64,000 bases of DNA from contig CM077599.1 of assembly GCA_039654915.1 (NCBI GenBank), positions 10,232,501 through 10,296,500 of the forward strand, written 5' to 3'. Under the pieces are notes generated by a model. That model saw only the letters and a program-made list of their open reading frames with translations, made no database searches and was not told where the DNA came from. The stretch is from Aquilaria yunnanensis. Lineage: Eukaryota; Streptophyta; Magnoliopsida; Malvales; Thymelaeaceae. Of the stretch, positions 33,206-44,800 are shown in pieces (the first letter of the stretch is position 1; each line of letters opens with the position of its first letter). The position numbers were made by a program, and so were the translations under genes.

Positions 33206-33466
33206 AGAATGTGAAAACCAAAAGCAACAAATATGAAATATTAAATGGAAATAATAGGTAATGTAGTTTATATTTAGCTTGAACTAAACTTAGGGAAGCG
33301 TTACTTTTCAGAGATCACCTACTTGGAAGTTGGAAAGCATAAATTCCAATGTAATGTATTTGTATAGAGATTTTTTTTTATTACATGATTGCGTAGTAAA
33401 TCTCATTAAAGTAAGATCCAGAGTAAAGAGTTATTAATTTGAACTCTAGGCATAGAAGATACACGC

Positions 33467-36400
33467 GTGTTAGACTTTGAATCTGTTGTATTTAACGTCG
33501 TCGGTTTTTATTCATGTCTGCTGATTGACGGGGAATTGCATTTACTAAACTCTGAAATCATATACCAGGGGCAAGAGTATTTGGATCAATCAATTGCAAT
33601 TCCAGACGTGTTTAGCCATTTCAGCTATGAATGGCAGAAGCTAGGGAGGTTGAGGGATCTTCTGCTGTCAGTTTCATCCTATCCGTGCGTTGTAGTGGAC
33701 AAAACAAAATTGCAGTGGTGGACTAATCAAGCGCTGCAGATCACCAGGAAGATAACGCTGCAGATCACCAGAAAGATAACACAGGAACATGACAGAACCA
33801 GCAACATGATCCTGGCTCATTGGCAGCTTGAGGAGGCAGCCAAGGGTGGTTCTTATTTTCACAACAATGCACTTCGTTCTGAGGCCCACAGCCACCTCGA
33901 TCATCCTTTCTTGATGGAAATTCATAGAGTTTTCCCGAAAGCAATACTCCAGAAAATCTATCAACATGATGCAGCAGACGGAACACATTCGTCATGTAGC
34001 GGAAAGCTGCCTGTTCCAGCAGATATCTTGGAGTTTGCAGTTAGTTTGGCTGTTCGTCACACCTTATGCAGCCTGTGCAATGGAGATATCACCCGTATCA
34101 GGATTAGGGGAAAATGTAAAGAAAGAATAGTAAAGGCAATACAACATCATCCGGCCCTGCCCTCCAACTTTCAACATGTCCTCCGGTTTTCAGGATCTTT
34201 CATTAAAAGCATGATCAAATTTCGAAAGGTCAATGAATTGCAGACGACCACACATCTGCAGGGATCCATTCCCTGCAATAGTTCCAAGGGCCTCTTAAAG
34301 CCCATGCTGCTGGTCGAAGATGCTGATGAAGAAAACGTTACTGGCAGCTTGGAGATCCTTTTAGACCGACCCCTTAAAATGGATATGGAGAATACCATTT
34401 CAGAAGCACCCATGGTCTTCACATCTGAGCTGACGGCAGACATGGAAATTAGGTTGGAGGATCATCTGTTGTCATGGCATCTGTTCTGTGAAAGTGTGGG
34501 CGATATTGTGCTTTCCCCTGATTTTCAACGGTTAGCGGTGAGCATAGTTACCAAGTGTGACGGCCATCTACTTGCTGTCATCCTAATTGCAAGATTTTTG
34601 AAGAATGTTAGTGACATCTGCTTGTGGGAACGTGCCCTGCAGAGATTGAACATGCAACTCTCTTTTGGAGTAGAAGGTATAAGTTTAGTCATGATTAATG
34701 CACTGCTACTCATTTGGGAACAACTAGATGATTATAAACGTCAATGCCTCAGGCACCATGCCCTGAATTTTAATGGGGAAGAGAACCACAGACCAGATAT
34801 AATAGTAGCATATTGGGTTGACCAAAGTCTGGTCTTGACACCTGAAGAAGGAAACAGCGTTTTACAAGATTTGCTTGATGCTTTCCTACTTCAAACTCTG
34901 GGACCAGAAATTGTTGTTTTGCATGAAGAAACTCAGAAAATTATAGTGGAGTTGCTTAGAGACAGAGATACATTGCTCCTGTCACAATGTGGTTTAGGAC
35001 TGACTGAGCCACCAGAAGAAGAGGAATGGAATGTTAGAGAGATCCATTTGACAGATAATAACATTTCTGAGCTGCCAGAGTCTCCAAACTGTCCCGATCT
35101 TATCTCACTCAACTTGCAGAAGAACTATGATTTGACAACCATCCCATCCAGATTCTTTGAGCAAATGCCTGTTCTCCAAATCCTAGATTTGTCTTATACT
35201 AATCTCAAATCTTTTCCGGAATCTCTTCCCAGGTTAGTTTCACTCAGGGAGCTTTTCCTAAGAGGTTGTGAGCTAATAATGGAATTGCCAACAGAAGTTG
35301 GACAGCTTCAGAATCTTGAGAAACTTGATCTTGATGAAACTCAAATAATAGAATTGCCAGAAACCATTGGAAACTTGACCAAAATGAAGTTTCTGAGAGT
35401 CTCATTTTATGGATATGAGAACCAGAGCAAAAAGGAGCTCCAACGGGAAACTATAATTCGCCCTGGGACAATATCAAACCTTCTCGAGTTAACTGAGTTG
35501 AGCATTGATGTTGATCCAGATGATGAGCGTTGGGAAGCAGTTGCAAAAACTATTATAGAGGAAGCTTGTTGCCTGGAAAGGCTTACACATCTTAGGCTGT
35601 ACCTCCCAAATTTGGAAATATTATGGAACCGAAGCATGGGTGGTACATCTCTGGTCCAGTATCCCTTGTCACATTTCAGATTCACTGTTGGTCATCATAA
35701 GGACCGCCTCATATCTCGAGTGCCACATGAAGTGGAGAGACGTTTTGAAGAATGGGAAAAATGCTTTAAGTTTATCAATGGAAAAGATATTTCAGCTGCG
35801 GTCAAGCGTTCGCTTAAAGAGGTTGCATCATTTTTCCTGGACAGCCATGATTCTGCTCAAAGTTTGTCTGAGTTTGGGATTGAAAATGCAATGCAGCTGA
35901 AATTTTGCTTACTAGCAGAATGCCATCAGATTCAGACCATCATTGATGGTAAAGATGTGCCAGAGACTCTAGATCTGGACCGTTTTCTGCCATCTGCCGA
36001 GGAGCATGCACTTCCATATCTACAGTATTTAACTGTATATTATATGAAGAAGTTAGAGAGCATTTGGAGGGGCCCAACTCAGAAGCATTGCCTGTCAAAC
36101 CTGAGGCTCCTAGCACTTCACAGATGCCCCAAATTGTCCATCATTTTCTCACCAGATTTGATTGCTAGCATGCAGAAATTGGAGGAACTTGTTATTGAAG
36201 ATTGCCCTGAAGTTACCAGCCTTGTGATCTCAAGAGATGAAGGAACACCCTCTTCCGCCTCTGCCTCCAGCATAGCAGAATATCTTTTACAAAGCCTGAA
36301 GAGGATGTCTCTCCTCTTCCTACCGAAACTTGACAGGATGTCTAATGGCCTGCTTATTGCTCCGAGGCTTGAAAAAGTTGGCATATACTATTGCCGCCAA

Positions 36401-36601
36401 TTGAGAAACATTTCCACCATTCAAACTTCAAGTCAAGAATTGAACGTCAAAGGGGAAGTTACGTGGTGGAATGCGTTGGAGTGGGAAAACCAGCAGCGCC
36501 GAAGCCGTATCAAATTCAAAGAGATTGAGAGGAAGAGAGATTTGATTAGTCAACTGGTAGATGATAAATTTATCGTTCTTGCATACAAACAAGAATGTTA
36601 A
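33467..36601 (+). CDS. NLR-like protein with vestigial, P-loop-less NB-ARC and LRRs
   Basis: A 1045-codon uninterrupted frame. The frame opens at 33443 without an ATG; the first ATG is at 33806-33808 (codon 114). Either the start is there or an upstream exon joins near a CTCTAG acceptor at about 33449. Residues 208-243 (ITRIRIRGKCKERIVKAI...LPSNFQHVLRF) align with the normal 'ITRIGI.G.GGVGKTTIVKA' P-loop block, but GGVGKT is replaced by KCKERI. Kinase-2 survives only as PMLLVEDADEE (279-289) and RNBS-B as VFTSE. The GLPLA region reads KCDGHLLAV, and the MHD position reads LHE. About 15 LRR-like repeats follow (from ~525), then the LRR C-terminus. ATP binding is unlikely. A 24-bp tandem duplication (33734-33781) doubles the QITRKIT. 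segment. The long open frame argues for a working gene. Confidence 0.82.
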   Translation: MLDFESVVFNVVGFYSCLLIDGELHLLNSEIIYQGQEYLDQSIAIPDVFSHFSYEWQKLGRLRDLLLSVSSYPCVVVDKTKLQWWTNQALQITRKITLQITRKITQEHDRTSNMILAHWQLEEAAKGGSYFHNNALRSEAHSHLDHPFLMEIHRVFPKAILQKIYQHDAADGTHSSCSGKLPVPADILEFAVSLAVRHTLCSLCNGDITRIRIRGKCKERIVKAIQHHPALPSNFQHVLRFSGSFIKSMIKFRKVNELQTTTHLQGSIPCNSSKGLLKPMLLVEDADEENVTGSLEILLDRPLKMDMENTISEAPMVFTSELTADMEIRLEDHLLSWHLFCESVGDIVLSPDFQRLAVSIVTKCDGHLLAVILIARFLKNVSDICLWERALQRLNMQLSFGVEGISLVMINALLLIWEQLDDYKRQCLRHHALNFNGEENHRPDIIVAYWVDQSLVLTPEEGNSVLQDLLDAFLLQTLGPEIVVLHEETQKIIVELLRDRDTLLLSQCGLGLTEPPEEEEWNVREIHLTDNNISELPESPNCPDLISLNLQKNYDLTTIPSRFFEQMPVLQILDLSYTNLKSFPESLPRLVSLRELFLRGCELIMELPTEVGQLQNLEKLDLDETQIIELPETIGNLTKMKFLRVSFYGYENQSKKELQRETIIRPGTISNLLELTELSIDVDPDDERWEAVAKTIIEEACCLERLTHLRLYLPNLEILWNRSMGGTSLVQYPLSHFRFTVGHHKDRLISRVPHEVERRFEEWEKCFKFINGKDISAAVKRSLKEVASFFLDSHDSAQSLSEFGIENAMQLKFCLLAECHQIQTIIDGKDVPETLDLDRFLPSAEEHALPYLQYLTVYYMKKLESIWRGPTQKHCLSNLRLLALHRCPKLSIIFSPDLIASMQKLEELVIEDCPEVTSLVISRDEGTPSSASASSIAEYLLQSLKRMSLLFLPKLDRMSNGLLIAPRLEKVGIYYCRQLRNISTIQTSSQELNVKGEVTWWNALEWENQQRRSRIKFKEIERKRDLISQLVDDKFIVLAYKQEC

Positions 36602-39600
36602 GCATAAGCAGGTAACTTCTCACCCATTGCAATGATGCTATCTGATTTCCATCCACAGTTCCAAGTTTTAGACTTTGTAAGTACTTCAACTTAAAAGCAG
36701 CTTCCATTGGCAGGTATTCGACAAAATGGAACCTTGTGGGGACGTGATAGACTTATGTTTCAAGTTTAAGAGTACTGCCGAGAATGGATTTTATTCAGCA
36801 TTCTTTTCTTTTTCTTTTTTTTGTCTGCAGCCAATAGTCGAGCTACTGTAGCAGACAGGAAACAATCTGATGTGTGATGTCATATACGTTTGTATCTTGT
36901 TCTATTCATGCATGTAACGTACCTCCTCTTGTTGAGGCAACCCTGTCATTCTCTGCATAACCTGGAAGCCGGTTTGATCTGGGAATCCCCATGATCGGCA
37001 ATTGAAGTCTTTAAGTATGGCGGCGTCCACAACTGCGTCAAATAGAGCAATGACTCGAAATAACAACTTACAAATTTATGGTAGGCGGTAATTAGAAGAT
37101 GATAATAACTGCAAGCAAAGGTTCTCTTAGATTTTAAATCTAGTTTATATATGCCAATAAAAAACATTTTCATAGCTCATTTTTTGTCAAGTTCTTTATA
37201 CCTCTATTAAAAACTATTGCTCCCAAATTGGAATATCAACCCAACTCTTTCGGCTCCTCCCAAAATAGCTTGAAGGATGCGTGTGGATATGTTCTAAGTA
37301 ACATGAACTTTGCTAGTTTAATTTCGTGTCTTCAGACTGTAGATGATGAGAACTCGTAAACAGAATTGGTAGCCGGTTTCAGAATACACTACTGAAGCTC
37401 TTTTGGATCTTGAACTTGATCAATCAGGCCAGGATTCAGACACGCCTGACAATTGTTACCCTACATTCATATTATCCTACTGAAATCCCTTAATTCATAT
37501 TGCACATTCAATTAAGTTCTTTCTATGAATTAGACTGTTAAATCAGACAGAAATTAATGACATGGTATTAATCAACATTAAAATAAAAGTAAACTAACAC
37601 TTCTAATCCTTAAACTTTTACTCTCAACAATTTTGAGCCTCAAACTTCTATCTTCGACCACAATGACCCATGAACCTCCAGCCCCATCCATTGGCCGCCA
37701 AACCACCACCCACGTCACCGTCCCTGCCTCATCGTCGATTGCCTCCCTGTCGGCCACCCAATCTTCCACCCACTCATCCACCCAATCGTCCATTTCCAAA
37801 ATCAAAGGTTAGGTTAGATCTAAAACTCGTCCACCCCACTGTCGGCCGCCCAATCATTGGCGGTGCCACAAGAGACTTGAAAACTACTGCGGCAACAAAT
37901 TAGAGGGTGGGCAAGGGAACATAGGCGCTGTGGATCCCGGATATGGAGGAGCCGATAGAGAGGATGACGGTGGGAGGCAGAGGATAAACAGGGAATCCTC
38001 GCGCGATCGTCTCTCCACAATCTCAAGCAACGACAGCACCATCTCCACATCCGCCACCAATCCGTCGTCTACTCGCCGCCCATTTACCTCGGTTTTCTGC
38101 CATAGATTTACCTGGGTTTGCCGCCGATTAATTGCCATCGATTTGTCCGCGTTTTCCATCGTCGATTATTGCAGCTTGCCGCGTTCCCATATCTCCTCCC
38201 ACCTCTAGAAAATCCCGGAGTGAAGCTGGGCTTGCGTCGCCGTCCACTCACAAATTCCACCATCTCCGCACCGTCGGCACCGATCCGAGCTGAAAAAGCC
38301 CGACTACGACGCCCTTTTCATGGGTTTCCCGATGTCCCATTTCTTTTAGTGTAAACAATATATTGTGGTGTAAACAATATATTTAGCAGTTTAAGTACTA
38401 GAGTTATTAATTAAAAAAGTGTGATGACTAAATTTGTAATTTTACATATCTTTTTGTATTAATTAATGCCACGTCAGTATTTTTTATCTAATTTAATTGT
38501 AAAATTGATGGAAATGACGTAATTGGGACGCACAATATGAGCTCTGAGACTTCGGTAGAACAACCTTAAGCTCCGATACCAATTTAGGACAAAAAAATAA
38601 ATTAATGGACCTACAGTGAATTTTAACCGTTTGTAATGTTCTCACTTCTAGATATACTTATAACCTTAAACCCCTAAACCTTACATCACTAACGCTATCT
38701 TGCATCATATGGAGCTGCTTTTACTATTTTTGTAAAAAAAAATATTACAAAATTATTTTAAGATGAAAAAGATTAATATAGGTTTTTTTTTCTTTTTATA
38801 TGTATTCTAATCATCTTTAACATAATTTTTCTAATATAAATAAAATATATATGAAAGACAATATAAGCACAAATTAAAGATTTGGAGAGAGAGAGATGCA
38901 ACTATTTTCAAATCTCAATCATGTTAGTATTTATGAATATTTTCTATTATTTATGAAAATTTTTGTAAATAAAAAGAATATCAATTTTTATTTTAAAGTT
39001 TGTGTATGTATAGTACTTTGATGTATATGATTTAAAATAAAATAAGATAAAATACTCATCTTTTTCCTAACCCATTAACCATGTAATGCATTGTAAGTTG
39101 AAAAATGAAATTTATAGACAAACACCATAGGCGAAATACTGTAAAATGCATATATGATTGCTTACCTTATGATAAATTGACAAAATATGAAAATATATAT
39201 ATCACATACTGGATATCAGCATTTTACTACAAATTTAGATCCATGACTTGGGGCAGTTCACCTGCGTTCTATGCAACTGCTTATGTGTGTATCTCCCTCT
39301 CTGAAGTCTGTGAGAAGTCGCGGTTATATGGAAATAGGTGTTGGATCATATGGATCCATTTACTTTCAAATTTCAACATCCCCCTCAAGGCCTTACTATA
39401 TACGTCTTGGTCTAGGAGTAATGTTTATGATTAGCGCCAAAATTAGTGTATATTAATTATGGAATTTTTCTATAATATTCCTAAGACAATTTATTAACCG
39501 TTTAAATAGTACTCTCACTATTCTATGATGTTTGGTGCTCATTGACTTTGTAAAATTGAGCTTCATCCAGCATCTGCAAACTGCATATAAATTTATTAGT

Positions 39601-40079
39601 AAAAAACCAAGGTTTCATCTAATACCTACATATAAGTTTACAAACGTATGTGTTAATTACAAAAAGACAGTATCGAGTCAGACTCAATTTTTCAAAATTA
39701 TTATATGACACAGGCAGTATTAGAAATTATCATATCCTTGTCCATCTACAAACCGTGTAAACGACCAGATTGCCACTTAGGCAAAAACGGAGCCAGAGTG
39801 TCGCCAACTCCCCATCCAAATTAACCAACTACCTCCCACCTATTAACATGAGCCATGGGAGCCAAAAGGATCAAATATAAAACGCCAAAATAGATTGCCT
39901 GTCCTTACAACAAAACCTTTTCGCTACAGCCTAAAAAGTTAATAACTAAACCCCTTTCGTGCCATTTCAAGTCTTTATTTTGAGAATAGCTTGGGTTTTC
40001 TCCTCTCCAAGCAAAATTTGCGCATAAATTTTCACTTAACCATTAAAGTCTCCAAAATAACTTGGAAGCATCCCAATGA
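36602..40079. other. Intergenic, with a GC-rich island that may be a transposon core
   Basis: 36602-36950 looks like the 3' UTR and downstream region of the NLR-like gene. 37630-38340 is much richer in GC than its surroundings, with no recognised protein. It is flanked by loosely inverted AT-rich arms (about 37552-37575 against 38456-38479, around TAATGACATGGTATTAAT / ATTAATGCCACGTCA), which suggests an old TIR element like those at 42.4 and 31.7 kb. 38640-39960 is AT-rich with nothing recognised. Confidence 0.4.
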
Positions 40080-41763
40080 TCACTGTGCAGCAGATTGTTT
40101 GAGATATGCAATGAGATCAGCACGTTCCTGTGGCTTCTTCAGTCCAGGAAAAACCATCTTTGTTCCAGGTATGTACTGCAGAATGTAAAAAGCAACCGCA
40201 TTAGTCAGGACACACAAGAACTGTAGGAGATTACACAGCAAGACAGCTAGCCACAAATTCTAGAGGAAAAGCCCCACCACAAGAATAAACAAACCGAACT
40301 AGCCACACAAAAAAACAAAAAGAGGGATTACAACAGCCACAAAGTACGTTCTACATTTGTGGGAACAATTGTCATTCCATTTACTACAAGCATACAGAAA
40401 ACAGTCTCTTCAGCGACTGAACTCAATTTCTGAATCTTCTTCCTACTTCATTGGGTGATGGTCCATGCAAGCGACAACTTTTTGCTTATTTCTTTGTTGG
40501 AGGTTTTCTGTTTGATTGGGGAGGGGGCAGGTTGTGGAAGTGAAAGCAACACCTGAATTGGTCGCATATAAGGAGTCACAAACACCAGAGGTCAACTAAG
40601 CAATTTAACTAGCTGCATACAAGTATGCTAGCTGCAACAACTGACTAGACATACATTGGAAAGAAAACTCAAGTACAGCACTTTGAAGATACCAAAAGTG
40701 CTGTGTTTGAGATCAAATTCAAATCCTCAACAAACTACATTCACTAAGCCTAAAATCTAGTGGCCCAAAAAATTATAAGAATATTACACCAATTAGTCTT
40801 CATTTTATGGCAAGAAGCAGCAAACAACTATCAGGACTAATCATCCTATGCTCCATAGGCCTTATTAATGTTAAATAACATACAAAAAAGATCACAGGCC
40901 CCAATTAGAATCACAATTCTGCACTTATAGAAAAAAGGTCAAATACCTTCTTAGGGTTAAGCAAGTATTCATACAGCTTGTCCTCTCCCCAGATAACGGC
41001 CATGTTCTTATTGGCAGCAGAGTAGGAGTATCCAGCCGTTGTGCCAGACTGCCTACCAAAGAGGCCATTCAGATTAGGCCCTGGAGAATTGAAGCCACAC
41101 ATACTCAGCTTGAATTTCAACAGTACAGCCGAGTAATAAAGAGAACACAGAAATGAACTGTATCTATTTATACCACAGTTACAAACTATAGAAAGGAACA
41201 CTCACATAAAAGTCTAAAACATGCAATGTTAGAAATTTATCAATGAAACATATCCGCTTAACGGAGGAAGTGGCAATAGTATCAACATTTCCCGGTACAT
41301 TGGATTCCAATGACAATATATGAACGAACAAATATGACTGCCAAACAATTACAGAATCAACATGAGTCGAATTAGTATCAAGCTCATGTTTACGTGACCA
41401 CATGGCATAACCAGCGCGCCTAAGTTCAGGATGGAGATTAAAGCACAATTTCTGGACGCCAGAATCAGACGAGCTTTCCAAATCTTATAAATGAATCGGT
41501 TCGTAAAATCCACCAATCAAAGAAAACTGTGATGCAAACAGAAAAAATTTACAGAGGTCCTAAGCCAAACCGATCAATAAAAGAATCGATAGCCGCATGA
41601 AAATTCTAAAATTACGGAGCAGATCACAAATCATAAAAGAATGAAGAAGACCTTGCTTGTGACCGGCGCCTTTCTCGACGGTGTGGCACTGAGCGCATTT
41701 GGTCTTGAATATCTTCTCTCCGGCCGTCGGATTCCCAGGCGGAGCTTGATCGAATGTCGCCAT
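40080..41763 (-). CDS. CYTC: Cytochrome c
   Basis: Three exons on the minus strand: 41652-41763, 40947-41080 and 40080-40175 (TGA), with GT-AG introns of 571 and 771 bp, phases 1 and 0. The 113-residue product is a canonical plant cytochrome c. The N-terminal [20 protein letters not shown] is followed by the haem-attachment motif CAQCH, then [15 protein letters not shown], the conserved [14 protein letters not shown] block, a [17 protein letters not shown] segment (axial methionine in TKM) and the [10 protein letters not shown]-terminus. It shuttles electrons from complex III to complex IV in the mitochondrial intermembrane space. The in-frame upstream residues are not part of the protein, because plant cytochrome c starts MA.FD. 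No lesions were seen, so it is a working gene and clearly not a retrocopy. The GC-rich 5' flank fits a housekeeping promoter. Confidence 0.97.
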
Positions 41764-42386
41764 TGCCTTGGGACTCGACTGACGATTTTTTGGGCTCAAA
41801 TTGATTCTGCGAACGAATGTACTCGATAATGCCGCGATTCAACCTGGCGAGAGGAAGGGGAAGCCTCCTAGGGTTTCTGCTTGACCGTGTAGCGTGTGAT
41901 TACCATAATACCAGTTGGACAAAGTTCCTTGGTAATTGCTAAAGTTTCGGTGAATTTTCAGTTGGGTCACTATTGTCTAATTTTTAGTCTAGTAAAGGGC
42001 AAAAGTATTGTCTCCTTTTTTTTTTCTGGAATACAATACTAGTATTTACAATCTAAAGGTTTCATCTAACATTTTTATATGAAATTATATATTTATTTGT
42101 TATGTATAAAAAGATATAAATAAGTCAAACTAAAATTTAAAGAGTAAAATTGTGATAAACATTATGGGATGGCAGTAGTAATAATTTTCATTCAAGTTAT
42201 CTATAAAATTTGATTGAAAAGAAAATGATAAACATGTGATTAGTTTGGTCTATAAACGACTATATATTGTGCTGGTTTTCGCCACCAACAACTTGTTGAT
42301 ATACGGATAGGGAAATGTGCTTTTTTCCTGCAAATGGGAGGCCGCCAAATGAAGTGTAGAGTAATGGATGTGGATCTCAAATCAAC

Positions 42387-43658
42387 GGGTAAAATTCATA
42401 TTTGGTCCTCTAATTTTAAGGGTTGTTCTAATGTGGTCCCTTATCTCTAAAAGTGACTATTAAAGTCTCATAACTTAACTAATGTGTCCTATTTTGATCC
42501 CTACTGTCAGTTCTGCCATTATGTTGGATGGAAATTGCCTACGTGGCACATAGATTGCCACGTGGCAGCTTCTTTTATGATAAGAAGTGAATAGATTGGG
42601 AAAATAATAAAATTAAAGCTAAAATTGATATAAAATAATTTTAGTAACCTAAAAGCTAGTTAACCCAATCTTCCCCCATCTTCCCCAATCCCGCCGCCAC
42701 GCCTCCCCAATTCGATCGTTGTTCGCCTGATTGTCATTTCCTCCTCTCTTTAAAATCCTTCAAATCTGAGCTTGATTGTCGTTTCTTCATCGTCATTTCA
42801 TCGGTTTCTTTGATTCTTCGATTCATCCCAGGTTTCTTTAATGCTTCATTCAATTCGTCCGTTTCGTCGTTTGTCGCTTCGACCTGTCAGCAGAATGTGG
42901 ATAACGCGCAAGAAGTGGAAAGGGCCAGAGGAAATCGAAGCAACGGACGGATGACTCGACGGATCCTGTGGGCCCTACTCGACGAATCCCACCCGACTCG
43001 CATCCATCCCAGATGAAGAGCTTCCAGCGGCCACCCTAATCCCATCCGATGAACAGTAGTTTCAAATCATCAATTGAAACCCCCCCCCCAAAAAAAGAGA
43101 GATATTGCTCCTCTTTTTGCTCATTGGCCACCTTAATCGTAGCGCCACACCACCTCATTATCCAACGATCGAAACGGGTAGCAGCGAGAGGACCCGCGAG
43201 AGGACTGGCGAGACGGAGGGGCGGCGAGATGGTGGATGACGAGGAAGTGGCTGAGTGGGTATCAAGGCGGATTCCCGGTTGGCAGCGGGTAGGCCGAAGG
43301 TGGTCGGCGACGGCCAGCTCGAATCCAAGAAGAATTGGGGAGGCGTGGCGGCGGGATTGGGGAAGATGGGAGAAGATTGGGTTAATTAGTTTTTAGGTCA
43401 CTAAAATTATTTTATGTCAATTTTAGCTTTAACTTTATTATTTTTTCAATCTAGTCACTTCTTATCATAAAAGAAGCTGCCACGTGGCAATCTATGTGCC
43501 ACGTAGACAATTTCCATCCAACATAATAGCAAAACTAACAGTAGGGACCAAAATAAGACACGTTAGTTGAGTTAGGGGACTTTAATAATTACTTTTAGAG
43601 ATAAGGGACTACATTAGGACAACCCTTAAAGTTAGGGGACCAAATATGGATTTTACCC
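42387..43658. mobile_element. Long-TIR Mutator-like element, 1272 bp, with 11-bp target duplication
   Basis: The perfect 11-mer CTCAAATCAAC flanks both ends (42376-42386 and 43659-43669). Inverted ends start GGGTAAAATTCATATTTGG (left) and GGGTAAAATCCATATTTGG (right, reverse complement). They stay paired for about 330 bp, through GCCACGTGGCA and 'CCCAATCTT.C.CCATCTTCCCC' to CCGCCACGCCTCCCCAATTC. The unique interior (about 42720-43310) is GC-rich. Two open frames there (42810-43016, 43049-43396) are not recognised and may be captured or random. The long high-identity TIRs and intact duplication suggest recent movement. Confidence 0.92.
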
Positions 43659-43669
43659 CTCAAATCAAC

Positions 43670-44800
43670 ATTATAAATTTTGAAGTTGAACTTCGGTATT
43701 GATGCTTGAGTTATCGGATGCATTTAGATTTATTATATTTAGGAGTTTTTTACCCTTCACACAACAATCTACAAAAAATGATCATTTTTTTTTTTATAAA
43801 ATGCTTGGCGTTATTAAATGGTATCTATAAATAAGTACATCATTGAACTGTACAAAGCTATATATTCATAGATTGTTCACAATGTTTTTAGGATATTGCT
43901 TGACATGAAAAACTGCAACATTTAACATAGATATACTCATTAAACACAACAACAAATCATAGGAATAAAACTCTTCACTAAAAAAGACATAGAAGCAGCA
44001 ACATAATTGAGACTTGCCCAATTGAACTTGAACAGACAAAACCCAATACATTATTCTTGACTTTCTCATTGTCTTTGTCTTTCCCACTCACAATATATCA
44101 GCTCATTGATAATTAATATATATAACCGCGTTGTGATAAAACTAACCCAATTGAATTTGGACCACTCCCACAATATTGAAACCCATCTCTTTCCCCACCT
44201 GATATGCCATCAGACGACTTAGAAAAGTCATATAACAATGAACAAGCCAAACAATATATCAATCAAGTATGATGGAACGATATTATGAGGAAATTAGAAA
44301 ATGTTGAAAGCACAGAAGGTTGGGAGTAGATGAAGATGATTGAGTTAAATAAAGTGAAGAATCAACCAACGAGACTTAAAATAACATCTAAGTCCATTAA
44401 AAAAAAACTATGGATCTAAGAAGGAGTGGATGGTAGAGGAAGAATCGAGAAAAATGCGTCTAGGGTTCATAAATCATCATTTTAAATAGGAAGCAAAATT
44501 AGTTAATTAATAGTTAAAACTCACAAATTTCCCCCCAAAATTATAGTTTCGATCCATCACTTTTCTTTCGACCGTGCTCACACATAGTGTTAGTGGCGGA
44601 GTCATGGCTCACTTCCGCTACGCAATGGCCCACCCTACAATTTGGGTTTATGCATACACACACACAAATTAGCGAATTAAAAAAGGCCTATTAGACTTTA
44701 ACTTTTCTTGTTAAGTTTTAGATTATGATATAAATAATGTATCATTTCAATTTTTAGTGATTATTCACTTAATTTGATGTTAATCAAAACTCTACACTTA
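43670..44800. other. AT-rich intergenic DNA, no gene
   Basis: No exon, repeat with matching ends, or RNA gene recognised. A short CACA run occurs near 44655. Confidence 0.5.

Noticed and set aside
37552..38480. Complete TIR element around the GC-rich island
   Set aside because: The inverted arms are only loosely similar and no target duplication was found, so it is mentioned only as a possibility in the intergenic entry.
39105..39434. 109-codon open frame
   Set aside because: No recognisable domain, ordinary AT-rich context and no splice or regulatory support.
41560..41842. Longer frames overlapping cytochrome c exon 1
   Set aside because: Upstream residues do not match the conserved cytochrome c start, and the downstream extension reads into the intron. 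The MATFD start with spliced exons explains the sequence.
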